This document shows, one piece after another, positions 42,712-50,769 of a DNA stretch of 64,000 nt; position 1 is the first letter of the stretch; every line of letters begins with the position of its first letter. Under the pieces are notes generated by a model. It was not told the origin of the DNA, did no database searches, and worked only from the letters and a program-made list of their open reading frames with translations. The DNA is from an uncultured Lachnospiraceae bacterium (GTDB lineage: Bacteria; Bacillota; Clostridia; Lachnospirales; Lachnospiraceae), in assembly GCA_902476265.1 (NCBI GenBank), contig CABSCP010000001.1, forward strand, positions 372,001-436,000, in the 5' to 3' direction. The position numbers were made by a program, and so were the translations under genes.

Positions 42712-42761
42712 GGATTATATAAACGTAAGATCAGATTCAAAAGAGGGGAGAGCAGCAGAAA

Positions 42762-44327
42762 ATGACCGATAAAAGAAAAGAAAGGATCGTTCTGGTTTTT
42801 GATGTGGGAACCCAGAGTACCCGCGCCCTGCTGGTGAACAACCGGGGAGAAGTCCTGGCAAAAGCCAGAAAGAAGCATGATCCGCCCTATTTTTCACAGA
42901 GCGCGGATCTGGCGGAGCAGGATGCCGTATTTTACTACGATAAGATCTGCGCTGCCTCCCGGGAACTGAAGGAACGGGAACCGGAAAGGTGGGAGAGGAT
43001 TGAGGCGGTGACAATAACAACCATCCGCTCCACCACCGTCTGCGTGGATGAAAAGGGAGAGCCGCTGCGTCCGGCTTTTGTCTGGCTGGATAACCGGATG
43101 GCGGATGGCAGGCCCACTTTTTCTCAGCTGCAGAGGCTGATGATAAAGGCGGTGGGCATGGAACACACCGCCAATATGCAGTATAAAAAGGCGCAGTGCA
43201 ACTGGATGCGGGAAAAAGAAGAGGAGGTGTGGAAAAGGACATATAAATACCTGATGATCAGTGGATATCTCATCTTTAAACTCACCGGCAGAATGGTGGA
43301 TTCGGCGGCCAGCATGGTGGGACGGATTCCCTTTGACCACAGAGCCAGAAAATGGCAGAAAAAAAGCGATCTGACCAGGCCGGTCTTTCCCATTGAACCG
43401 GAAAAGCTGTGCGAGGTGGCAGAGCCGGGAGAAGTACTAGGCGTCATCACCCGGCAGGCAGCGGAGGATACCGGTATTCCGGAAGGAATGCGCCTGATCG
43501 CGTCCGGATCGGACAAAGCCTGTGAAATTCTGGGGCTGGGCTGTATCACAAAGGAAAAGGCGGCTATCAGCTTCGGCACCACCGCTACGGTCACCTTTAC
43601 CACGGATCAGTATGTGGAACCGGAGCGTTTTATCCCGCCGTATGCGTCCATTCTACCGGAGCATTATACTCCTGAAATAGAGATTTTCAGAGGGTATTGG
43701 CTGGTGTCATGGTTTAAAAAGGAATTTGCGGAAAAAGAGGTGGAGCAGGCAAGGGCGCTGGGAATCACGGCGGAAGAGCTGCTAAACTGCCGGTTAAAGG
43801 AAGTGCCGCCGGGCTGCGACGGCCTGATTTTCCAGCCTTATTTTACGCCCAACACCACCATGCCGGTGGCAAAGGGCGCTGTGATCGGTTTTTCCGACAT
43901 GCACACCCGGATTCATATTTATCGGGCGATCATCGAAGGGATCAATTTTGCGCTGATGGATGGAATGCGGCAGCTGGAAAAGCAGTCCGGCCATAAATTC
44001 CTGGAAATTTATGTGGGCGGAGGCGGCGCTCAGAGTGATGAAATCTGCCAGATCACGGCGGATATGTTCGGACTGCCCGTGCTGCGCACTCAGACCTTTG
44101 AGGTGTCCGGCATCGGCGGGGCGATGGTAGCTTTCGTAGGGCTTGGGGAGTTTGCAAGCTATGGGGAAGCGGCGGAAAACATGGTTTATAAAACGGACTG
44201 CTTTGAGCCGGACAGAGCCAGACACGAGATATACGAGGCGTTATACGCGGAAGTATTCAAAAATGTGTATGGCAGGCTTTCTCCTCTGTATGAGAGACTG
44301 AATCAGATCATCGCGAAAATAAGATGA
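42762..44327 (+). CDS. FGGY family carbohydrate kinase
   Basis: 521-residue kinase of the glycerol/xylulose/gluconate kinase family. The N-terminal phosphate loop is VLVFDVGTQSTRALLVN, the substrate region contains VWLDNRM, the adenosine loop is KAAISFGTTATVTF, and the signature near the C-terminus is EIYVGGGGAQSDEICQITADMFGLPV. It begins 50 bases after the AGPS-like gene behind GAGGGGAG, so it is the fifth gene of the operon. It is longer than the operon's likely substrate class would need and departs from GlpK in the active-site region, so a polyol or glycerol derivative other than free glycerol is possible. Confidence 0.9.
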   Translation: MTDKRKERIVLVFDVGTQSTRALLVNNRGEVLAKARKKHDPPYFSQSADLAEQDAVFYYDKICAASRELKEREPERWERIEAVTITTIRSTTVCVDEKGEPLRPAFVWLDNRMADGRPTFSQLQRLMIKAVGMEHTANMQYKKAQCNWMREKEEEVWKRTYKYLMISGYLIFKLTGRMVDSAASMVGRIPFDHRARKWQKKSDLTRPVFPIEPEKLCEVAEPGEVLGVITRQAAEDTGIPEGMRLIASGSDKACEILGLGCITKEKAAISFGTTATVTFTTDQYVEPERFIPPYASILPEHYTPEIEIFRGYWLVSWFKKEFAEKEVEQARALGITAEELLNCRLKEVPPGCDGLIFQPYFTPNTTMPVAKGAVIGFSDMHTRIHIYRAIIEGINFALMDGMRQLEKQSGHKFLEIYVGGGGAQSDEICQITADMFGLPVLRTQTFEVSGIGGAMVAFVGLGEFASYGEAAENMVYKTDCFEPDRARHEIYEALYAEVFKNVYGRLSPLYERLNQIIAKIR

Positions 44328-44389
44328 GGGGAAAAAGGAAACGATCATTTGGAAAAGTACATATATGTTAACAGAATACTTTCTACGGC

Positions 44390-44417
44390 TTGAAAAAATA
44401 TTGTTATGTGCTAGAAT
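44390..44417 (+). promoter_or_regulatory. Promoter of the 26-residue protein gene
   Basis: TTGAAA (44390-44395) and TAGAAT (44412-44417), 16-base spacer, with an extended -10 TG upstream of TAGAAT. Confidence 0.65.
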
Positions 44418-44460
44418 AAAAATATATTTTAACACAATATAATAAAAGGAGGATTCACGG

Positions 44461-44541
44461 ATGAGCACAGTTGCAGTTGTTGCAGTACTTTTGTGCTGCG
44501 TGGGCGGTTTGGTGCTGGCAAAAAAGAATCGTGATAAATAA
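44461..44541 (+). CDS. 26-residue single-pass membrane peptide
   Basis: ATG behind AAGGAGGA at eight bases, with its own promoter. The product is one hydrophobic helix (VAVVAVLLCCVGGLVLA with a Cys-Cys pair) followed by a basic tail KKNRDK, so the C-terminus should stay in the cytoplasm. No family recognised. It is convergent with the two-component operon, ending 23 bases from it. The combination of promoter, strong ribosome site and clean helix argues that it is real. Confidence 0.65.
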   Translation: MSTVAVVAVLLCCVGGLVLAKKNRDK

Positions 44542-44564
44542 GAGAGCACGCAAAGTTCCGACAC

Positions 44565-45169
44565 TCAGTTCCCGGGCAGCAGATAACCTAACTGTATCGC
44601 TTTGGCTATGGCCTCTATGGTGGAAGTGACCTGCAGTTTTTCGAAGATGTGCTGCAAATGGTTGGATACCGTCCGTTCGCTGATGAAAAGCTGCTCGGCG
44701 ATTTCTTTGCGCCGGGCTCCTTTTGCTACTAATTCCAGGACTTTTTTCTCCCGGTCAGTGAGGGCGTCGAGAAAAATTTCTTCCCGCGGAAAGCAGGTGT
44801 TTCCTTTTTCAACAGAAAGTAAAATATGCAGCAATTCAGCCGGCTCCACGTCTTTGCTGATAAATCCTTTTGCCCCGATCCGTTTTGCCTCCTGACGGTA
44901 GACAGGGAGATTATATCCGGAAAGAATCACAATTTTTTGTTCCGGAAAACGTTTTGTCAGGCGACGCGCAAGCAGCAGGCCGTCTTCCTCTGTCAGCGTC
45001 CCCAGGTTGATATCGATCAGCAGGATATCCGGCAGTTTTTCGGCAATCAGCCGTTCCAAATCTGAGAGATTCCGGGTGCTGGAAAATTCTTCAATTTGCG
45101 GGAAATCAGACAAAGCGATCGAAAGGCTTTTGCAAAAAGGGTATGGTCATCGATCAATAAAACTTTCAT
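44565..45169 (-). CDS. NarL/LuxR-type response regulator, one-base frameshift
   Basis: Receiver plus LuxR-type helix-turn-helix. The natural start is the ATG at 45167-45169, giving MKVLLIDDHTLFAK with the acidic Asp pair, but after the AAAA run at 45128-45131 the frame is wrong; one extra A would restore SLSIALSDFPQIEEF. The rest of the gene is intact from 45113 downward: phospho-Asp in ILLIDINLG, Lys in GAKGFISKD, and HTH LTDREKKVLELVAKGARRKEIAEQLFISERTV in two parts. It overlaps the kinase gene by 23 bases. Either a sequencing error, a slippery site or a true mutation; if real, the regulator would lack its first strand and be non-functional or start internally. Confidence 0.8.
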
Positions 45170-46733
45170 AGGATGCTTCTCCGTTCATGGGCATAGTGAT
45201 GGAAATTTCGGTTCCTCCGCCTGCTGCATCCCGGATATCCGTCGTGCCGTTGAGCAGACATACCTGCTCCTGAATGGAAGCGAGCCCGTGATGAGAGGTG
45301 TTCTGATGGGAAAATGGCCTAAATCCCGTACCGTCATCCGTTACTTTTAAAGAGATCCGTCCATTTTCCTGAATCAGGGTTACGCATATTTGCGCTGCAA
45401 AAGAATGCTTCAGGGAATTTGTCACCAATTCTTTTATCATGCGGTAGACCACCAGGTTGTAGGGGTCTACCAGGAAAAGATCATTCTCACAATCCAGCTG
45501 GATAGTTACGTTCTGGTTTCCTTTCAGCGTGTCAAGCAAATGCTGTATATTTTCCTTTAAGGTCAGACTTTTTATCAGATCGGGATGGTAGGCCTGCATC
45601 TGTAAGCGAATAGAAGAACTCAGTTCCCCCAGCGTATCCCCGAGCAGCTGCCGGATTTCCGGCCTGTCCGCTTTGTACATCATATTTTTGACGGAAAGCA
45701 GGTCTTGCAGAATGTCGTCATGGAGGTAGTTTGAAAATTCTTTTTTTAACCGTTCTTCCCGTTTGATCTGTTCTAAGGAGTAAGCATAAATACGCCGACG
45801 GTCTGTGAAGTTTCCGTCATCGGGGGGCTGTCTGCTGACCTTCAGATAGAAAAGGGCGTTATAAACCAGCGCCAGGAGTGCGGTAATATGCAGCCCCAGT
45901 AAAATTGCCATGAGCGGAATCCGAAAGAGGGATGTTATGGCGGTCAGACCGGCCAGCCCCAGGAGGAGAAGAAGGATGGCGGGTCCGCCGGAGAGAGTGA
46001 AAAACGCTGCCTGGCGGGGATGGTTCCGGAACACGATACTGTGAATACTGATGAAAACCAGCATAACAGGAAGATAATTCCCCAGATTTGCCAGATAGAC
46101 AGAGTTTCTGGCATATACAAAAACATAGCAGAGAAACGGGATCACTGTCAGGGTCAGGGAGAAAAGCAGCTGCTTTCGCTGACTTTTCAATACAAATATG
46201 ACTCTTTTACGATGAAGGACGCCGATGAATAGGAGCGATGCCGCGGAAAGAAAAACCTGCATTTGATAGGCTGTCGAAAAAGTCCGTTCTGAAACAAAAA
46301 AACAGATCACGGCCGCTGTACAGGTGATTCTCCAAAAAGCGAGAAGCAGGTTTTTACCCCGGTAAGAGGATTCCTGAAAGAGAAAGACCTGGATAAAAGA
46401 AACCGACTGATAAAAACAGACAGGCAGTAACAGTAGGGAAGCCGCTCCCGAAAGCGGCTGGCAGTCGAACAGTGACAAAAGAAACTGCCAGCCCAGAAGG
46501 AGCAGTAAAAAAACGAAACGGTTCAATACGCCGGTCCCTTTTATGTTTTTATAGGAAATATACGCCGCATCAAAAAACAGGAGAGTCAGCAATAAAAAAC
46601 GGAAAAAATCAGCATTTTTGATATATATGCCCCTGGCGGCCATGAAGGACAGATAGGTGATTACCGCAATTTGGTTTATGATAATTAAAATCTGCCTGGA
46701 AAAATATGTGGTTTTCGTAATCGGTACCTCCAT
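45147..46733 (-). CDS. Sensor histidine kinase, HisKA_3 (NarX/DegS type)
   Basis: 528-residue membrane kinase. The first 300 residues hold about nine or ten hydrophobic segments with little extracytoplasmic sequence. The dimer/phospho-His block is FSNYLHDDILQDLLSVKNM (His338), and the HATPase has VVYRMIKELVTNSLKHS and VTDDGTGF. This is the DegS/NarX class that pairs with NarL/LuxR regulators, matching the next gene. It lies nine bases after the permease with no clear ribosome site, so translation is probably coupled. Likely senses the state of the BceAB-type exporter or an antimicrobial peptide in the membrane. Confidence 0.9.
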   Translation of the reverse strand: MEVPITKTTYFSRQILIIINQIAVITYLSFMAARGIYIKNADFFRFLLLTLLFFDAAYISYKNIKGTGVLNRFVFLLLLLGWQFLLSLFDCQPLSGAASLLLLPVCFYQSVSFIQVFLFQESSYRGKNLLLAFWRITCTAAVICFFVSERTFSTAYQMQVFLSAASLLFIGVLHRKRVIFVLKSQRKQLLFSLTLTVIPFLCYVFVYARNSVYLANLGNYLPVMLVFISIHSIVFRNHPRQAAFFTLSGGPAILLLLLGLAGLTAITSLFRIPLMAILLGLHITALLALVYNALFYLKVSRQPPDDGNFTDRRRIYAYSLEQIKREERLKKEFSNYLHDDILQDLLSVKNMMYKADRPEIRQLLGDTLGELSSSIRLQMQAYHPDLIKSLTLKENIQHLLDTLKGNQNVTIQLDCENDLFLVDPYNLVVYRMIKELVTNSLKHSFAAQICVTLIQENGRISLKVTDDGTGFRPFSHQNTSHHGLASIQEQVCLLNGTTDIRDAAGGGTEISITMPMNGEASYESFIDR

Positions 46734-46742
46734 GTTGTAGGG

Positions 46743-48713
46743 TTAGCTGAGGGCAATTTTATAGCAGGCTCGTTTGGTTATCTGGTAATAGACCGTGTAG
46801 ATGACGGAAAAAAGGGCCACAGCCAAAAGGACGGGAAGCAGGAACGTGCTGCGCTGCCCCAGCAGATCATCCATCAGGGCTGATTTATAACAGATAATTG
46901 CAAAAATACTGTGCAGCAGTCCCATCACGTAGGGAATGCAGTAATAGATCTGAATTTGCCAGCGCACGCATTTTTTGATCATGGCATGGCTGTAACCCAT
47001 TCGCTGCATGATTTCGTAATCCTGTCTGTCATAGGTGACAGTTGAGAGATTCTGAAAATATAGGATGCTGCCTGTGGCAATCAGAAAAATGGCGGTAGCA
47101 AAGCAAACCAGTAAAAAAGTAGAGCTGTTTTCATGGAAGAGTTCGGTTTTTCGCTGCCATGCGCTTGTCAGATAAAGATTAGCGGGCATTGCGGCCTTCA
47201 GGGCTTTGAAAGCGGTTTTGTCAGAACGTATCTGTTTTCCGTTGATGCTGACCACAGTGAAGCGTTCCGCGGGGCCGGACTGTATTTTCCGGTAAAGACT
47301 GTCGGAAATGATCAGCGTCCCTACACTGTTGGCAAAACCGATAGGATTATCAAGGCTTAGCGCTGCAACCTTCACCTCTGCTGTCCGCGTGCCGAGATCC
47401 AGCCAGTATACGGCGCCCAAATCGGTCTGTTTCGGATCGGGATAATATTTGATTAAAATACAGTCCGTATCCGACAATTCCGGTATGTTTATTGTTTTTC
47501 CCTGTTGTGCGGTCAAGGCAGCGTAATCCTTTCTGCCGATACATTCAAATCCGGGGGCGCGCCCTTTGTCCTTACCGATCTCATATTCCGGGGGCAAATG
47601 GTGAGAGGCAGCCGTCACCCGCAAGAGAGTGGTTTCCGAAATCTGACAGGGCTGCTTTCCCAGGGCATTTTGGAGCGCCTGCAGAGCATCGGCTTTTTCC
47701 TTTTCCTCCGATATGCGGAATTCAATTGCAGAAGGAATAATGCGCTGCAGGGATTGGTAGGGATACCATATGGAAAGGGTGGTGGAGCCAAAAACAGCAA
47801 GCGTTCCGGCAGTCATCAGGATCAGCAGAATCAGCGATTTGGAATTTGTACGGATGCGCTGCAGGAATTGAGGTACAACAATAATGTGGGTTTCATGGCA
47901 GAGGCTTTTTTTCTGCTGTCGAATTTTTTGGCAGACATAAGGTAAAACGGAGTAGAGGAACAGCGCCGTTCCGGCCACAACGCTCAAAAGCGTCAGCAAA
48001 GCGATGGGGGAAAAGCCGACGTTATTCCATATGGATTGTTTTCCCCTGCGTATATTCAGGGCAAGGCCGTAGCCCAAAACTAAAAAGCCAATCCCGGAAA
48101 GAGCGGCGGTCAAATGCGGACGGACAGGTTTTTCCGCTTTCTTTTCCAAACGAACCAGATCAATTAAGGCAGATTTCCAAAGCAGCTTTGCATTGGATAA
48201 AGTCAGGGTAATCAATACGGCGATCACAAAAGCGAAAATCGACCTTACGGCCGCAGGGCTGATCCAGGGGATTTGTCCGGAGTCTATGGACAGGCCCAGA
48301 AATGCTGTAATTCCGGCCACCAGGACTTTGTGAAGGAAACTGCCGGCAAGAATCCCCAGTATGGCGCCGCCTGTACAAATAAAGATATTCTCAAAGGTCA
48401 ACAGCTTCAGCACGGCTGTTTTGCGGTATCCCAGAAGGGAATAAATTCCAAGTTCTTTCATGCGCCGCCGCATGAAAAAGCGATTGGAATAGAACATATA
48501 GAAAATAACAAATGCGATGATGAACACGGCCACTGTGCGGCACATGGTTTCCACACGGTCGTCTGAAGATATTTTTTCCATAATGACCTGATTCAGGGAA
48601 AACGAGGTAAAACAAAAATAAATCATCAGTACAAAGGAAACGGAAAAAAGATACAGGGAGTAAAAAGGAAAATTCCGTTTCAGATTTTTCAGGGCAATTG
48701 ACAATAATTTCAT
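46743..48713 (-). CDS. BceB/FtsX-type ABC permease
   Basis: 656-residue permease of the antimicrobial-peptide resistance type. About ten transmembrane segments in a 4+ arrangement with FtsX-like domains (KLLSIALKNLKRNFPFYSLY start; MKELGIYSLLGYRKTAVLKLL and YEIMQRMGYSHAMIKKCV mark the two FtsX loops). A large extracytoplasmic domain of about 200 residues (about 320-530) lies between segments 7 and 8, the feature that binds lipid II-cycle complexes in BceB. It follows its ATPase gene by 12 bases behind GGGGG. Confidence 0.92.
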   Translation of the reverse strand: MKLLSIALKNLKRNFPFYSLYLFSVSFVLMIYFCFTSFSLNQVIMEKISSDDRVETMCRTVAVFIIAFVIFYMFYSNRFFMRRRMKELGIYSLLGYRKTAVLKLLTFENIFICTGGAILGILAGSFLHKVLVAGITAFLGLSIDSGQIPWISPAAVRSIFAFVIAVLITLTLSNAKLLWKSALIDLVRLEKKAEKPVRPHLTAALSGIGFLVLGYGLALNIRRGKQSIWNNVGFSPIALLTLLSVVAGTALFLYSVLPYVCQKIRQQKKSLCHETHIIVVPQFLQRIRTNSKSLILLILMTAGTLAVFGSTTLSIWYPYQSLQRIIPSAIEFRISEEKEKADALQALQNALGKQPCQISETTLLRVTAASHHLPPEYEIGKDKGRAPGFECIGRKDYAALTAQQGKTINIPELSDTDCILIKYYPDPKQTDLGAVYWLDLGTRTAEVKVAALSLDNPIGFANSVGTLIISDSLYRKIQSGPAERFTVVSINGKQIRSDKTAFKALKAAMPANLYLTSAWQRKTELFHENSSTFLLVCFATAIFLIATGSILYFQNLSTVTYDRQDYEIMQRMGYSHAMIKKCVRWQIQIYYCIPYVMGLLHSIFAIICYKSALMDDLLGQRSTFLLPVLLAVALFSVIYTVYYQITKRACYKIALS

Positions 48714-48725
48714 TCCGCGTCCCCC

Positions 48726-49475
48726 CTACCTGTTTTCATCCTGACGGGCAGCTTCCCGCATGATTTCTTCGTAAAAATCCCGGCGTTCCCTGTTGTGCCG
48801 TTTTAATTCGGAGATGATCCGCCCGTCTTTAAAATAGAGGATACGGTTTGTATAGCTGGCTGCATATGGATCATGGGTTACCATCAGAATCGTGGTTCCC
48901 AACTTCTGATTTACTTCCGAAAGTGCGGTAAGTAATTCTGCAGCCGAGCCGGAATCCAATGCGCCGGTGGGTTCATCTGCAAAAATCAGAGGGGGCCGCT
49001 TTACCATAGCCCTGGCGGCCGCGGTGCGCTGACGCTGCCCGCCGGATAATTCCCCGGGATATTTTTGCAGTTGAGAAGCAATGCCGAACAGACTGGCAAG
49101 CTCTGCTACCTTTCGGTCAATTTCTTCGGCCGGCTGATGAAGCAGAGTCAGCGGCACGGCGATATTTTCCCAGACGGTAAGACTGTCAAGCAGGAAATAT
49201 TCCTGAAAGATGAAGCCGAGATTATCTTTTCGAAAATCAGCGGCCTGCGCCTGATTGAGATTTTGTATTTTGGTATTGTTGATCAAAATGTCCCCGGCGG
49301 TAGGTACATCAATCGTGGATAAGACGTTCAAAAGAGTGGTTTTGCCGGATCCCGACGCTCCCATAATGCCGAGAAATTCCCCCGTCTTTACATCAAACGA
49401 GACATGATCCAAACCGGGACGGGTCTGGTTCTTATAAATTTTAGTGACTTCCGTTACCTGTAATAATGCGCTCAT
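48726..49475 (-). CDS. BceA-type ABC ATP-binding protein
   Basis: 249-residue ATPase of the MacB/BceA class. Walker A GASGSGKTTLLNVL, Q-loop FIFQEYFLLDSLT, signature LSGGQRQRTAAARAM, Walker B PLIFADEPTGALDSGS and H-loop ILMVTHDPYAASY. First gene of the leftward operon ATPase-permease-kinase-regulator. The ATG at 49475 follows GGAG; an ATG at 49487 would add four residues. The leader upstream contains a conspicuous inverted repeat. Confidence 0.93.
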   Translation of the reverse strand: MSALLQVTEVTKIYKNQTRPGLDHVSFDVKTGEFLGIMGASGSGKTTLLNVLSTIDVPTAGDILINNTKIQNLNQAQAADFRKDNLGFIFQEYFLLDSLTVWENIAVPLTLLHQPAEEIDRKVAELASLFGIASQLQKYPGELSGGQRQRTAAARAMVKRPPLIFADEPTGALDSGSAAELLTALSEVNQKLGTTILMVTHDPYAASYTNRILYFKDGRIISELKRHNRERRDFYEEIMREAARQDENR

Positions 49476-49488
49476 TTTATTCTCCATT

Positions 49489-49613
49489 CCGGAGCGTCCT
49501 TTACGGAGGAATGCGCATCGAAAATTCGTGAAGGGTATTTTCGGTGTCGCTTAAAAGCATATTTGTGACGCTCCGGCACAAACTGCAGTGTGAAAAGCAG
49601 GCGATTACGCCTG
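49489..49613 (-). promoter_or_regulatory. Structured leader of the BceA-type operon
   Basis: CCGGAGCGTC (49489-49498) and GACGCTCCGG (49567-49576) form a perfect 10-bp inverted repeat whose mRNA 3' arm ends next to the ribosome site of the ATPase gene. Further upstream, CAGGCG (49598-49603) and CGCCTG (49608-49613) form a hairpin. A possible -10 (TATACT on the minus strand) lies at 49647-49652. A cis-regulatory role is inference. Confidence 0.45.
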
Positions 49614-49793
49614 GTTTTTACACAATTCTCCTTTCTCAATACACACAGTATAGAGGATAGGAAAAGAGAAAACATGAGTAGTTCGCGCATATTTACGATA
49701 AAAACGTTACAGGCAGCAGACAGCCTATAAGTTCATTATATTGGTAAGTATTGTCTTGTCAACCTTATGTAGACAGGGAAACAGAGCAGGGGA

Positions 49794-49829
49794 GAAAAAA
49801 AGGTTACTGTTCACGGAGTGAACAGTAAC
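49794..49829 (-). terminator. Terminator of the 50-residue protein gene
   Basis: GTTACTGTTCAC (49803-49814) and GTGAACAGTAAC (49818-49829) form a perfect 12-bp stem with a 3-base loop; on the minus strand it is followed by a run of seven T. Confidence 0.88.
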
Positions 49830-49882
49830 AAAAAAAGGACACAACATATGTCTTCTGCTGTTTTCGGCCATTTTTGGAACCG

Positions 49883-50035
49883 TTATTTTTTCTGTTTGCC
49901 GTCAGGATAGCCGTTTCCCTGCAGATCGGCGGAGGGATCCGCCTTTTTGGCAGTGTTGTGTTTTTGTGGATCGCTGCTTTCCCATACGCCATTTGGCATA
50001 GTGCTGATGGGTTTCTTTTTATCAGTCTCTTTCAT
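49883..50035 (-). CDS. Small hydrophilic protein, 50 residues
   Basis: ATG at 50035 behind AGGAGGT, stop at 49883, strong terminator after it. The product (MKETDKKKPISTMPNGVWES, ending YPDGKQKK) is charged, with no hydrophobic stretch and probably disordered. Proteins of this look occur widely in Lachnospiraceae, but no function is known to me. Transcribed leftward in its own unit or together with the 48-residue gene upstream. Confidence 0.75.
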   Translation of the reverse strand: MKETDKKKPISTMPNGVWESSDPQKHNTAKKADPSADLQGNGYPDGKQKK

Positions 50036-50197
50036 GAATTACCTCCTGTTTTTTTCTATGAAAGTCTCGGCAAGCGGCGGTGTGAATGGGCAAGCTTGCT
50101 TGCAACTTCACATCGACTTTCATCTATGGTGATGTCTGCGGAAGCAGACATGCCCGATTAATCAGATATTGTACGAAAGTCAAAAACCTGCGGCAGA

Positions 50198-50344
50198 TCA
50201 TTCTCCCCGACAGATGGCTTCCAGCACTTCGATCAAATCGTGCATATTTTCCAGATGAACATTCCGTTCCAGAATGTTGTTCTTGAGTTCGATGGACAGC
50301 GTCTCAAATTTTTCACGCAATTCCGGGTTCACATAGGATGCCAT
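50198..50344 (-). CDS. Small helical protein, 48 residues
   Basis: ATG at 50344 behind GAGGTGA, stop at 50198. The product begins MASYVNPELREKFETLSIEL and forms one or two long amphipathic helices rich in Glu, Leu and Asn (KNNILERNVHLENMHDLIEVLEAI), suggesting a coiled-coil or protein-binding peptide. Similar small proteins are common in Lachnospiraceae. It lies 162 bases upstream of the 50-residue gene in the same direction; the space between holds an ATGAAAGTC/GACTTTCAT inverted repeat (50057-50122). Confidence 0.7.
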   Translation of the reverse strand: MASYVNPELREKFETLSIELKNNILERNVHLENMHDLIEVLEAICRGE

Positions 50345-50454
50345 AAAATCACCTCAAAAACAGGATGTGCAGCTAGGTGAAAAAAATTCGTACTTTATGA
50401 AAATAATGAAGATTCCCCCAAAAAAATCAAATCTCCGAAGTTTTCACTCCACAC

Positions 50455-50484
50455 TTGACAATTCTCAAAACAGAGATTTATAAT
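50455..50484 (+). promoter_or_regulatory. Consensus promoter of the ileS transcript
   Basis: TTGACA (50455-50460), 18-base spacer, TATAAT (50479-50484): exact consensus hexamers. It would start transcription just before the hairpin and repeat array, giving a leader of about 790 bases before ileS. Confidence 0.88.
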
Positions 50485-50487
50485 GAA

Positions 50488-50520
50488 GCTTAACAACTCA
50501 CCTTTGGTGAGTTGTTAAGC
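50488..50520 (+). repeat. Perfect 15-bp hairpin at the start of the ileS leader
   Basis: GCTTAACAACTCACC (50488-50502) and its reverse complement (50506-50520) around a TTT loop, at the predicted 5' end of the transcript. It may protect the RNA end; there is no T run, so it is not a terminator. Confidence 0.75.
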
Positions 50521-50765
50521 GCTACTTCTCAAAAAGCGAAGCGTTTGAGAAGGAACCGAAGCGCTACTTCTCAAAAAGCGAAGTGTTTGAGAAGGTACCA
50601 AAGCGCTACTTCTCAAAAAGCGAAGCGTTTGAGAAGGTACCAAAGCGCTACTTCTCAAAAAGCGAAGCGTTTGAGAAGGGACCGAGGCGCTACTTCTCAA
50701 AAAGCGAAGCGTTTGAGAAGGAACCGAAGCGCTACATCTCAAAAAGCGAAGCGTTTGAGAAGGAT
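50520..50765 (+). repeat. Six tandem 42-bp repeats, each a hairpin
   Basis: Units start at 50520, 50562, 50604, 50646, 50688 and 50730; the last diverges at about 50764. Each contains CTTCTCAAA and TTTGAGAAG as a 9-bp stem around AAGCGAAGCG, then a short linker (GGAACCGAAG or GGTACCAAAG). Single-base differences between units are mostly in linker and loop. There are no spacers, so it is not a CRISPR array. It lies between the ileS promoter and the T-box. Confidence 0.92.
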
Positions 50766-50769
50766 TTAT

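Noticed and set aside
49874..50161. 95-codon rightward frame
   Set aside because: It is antisense to the 50-residue gene, which has the better ribosome site and a terminator.
50520..50765. CRISPR array
   Set aside because: The units are directly tandem with no unique spacers and no cas genes nearby.
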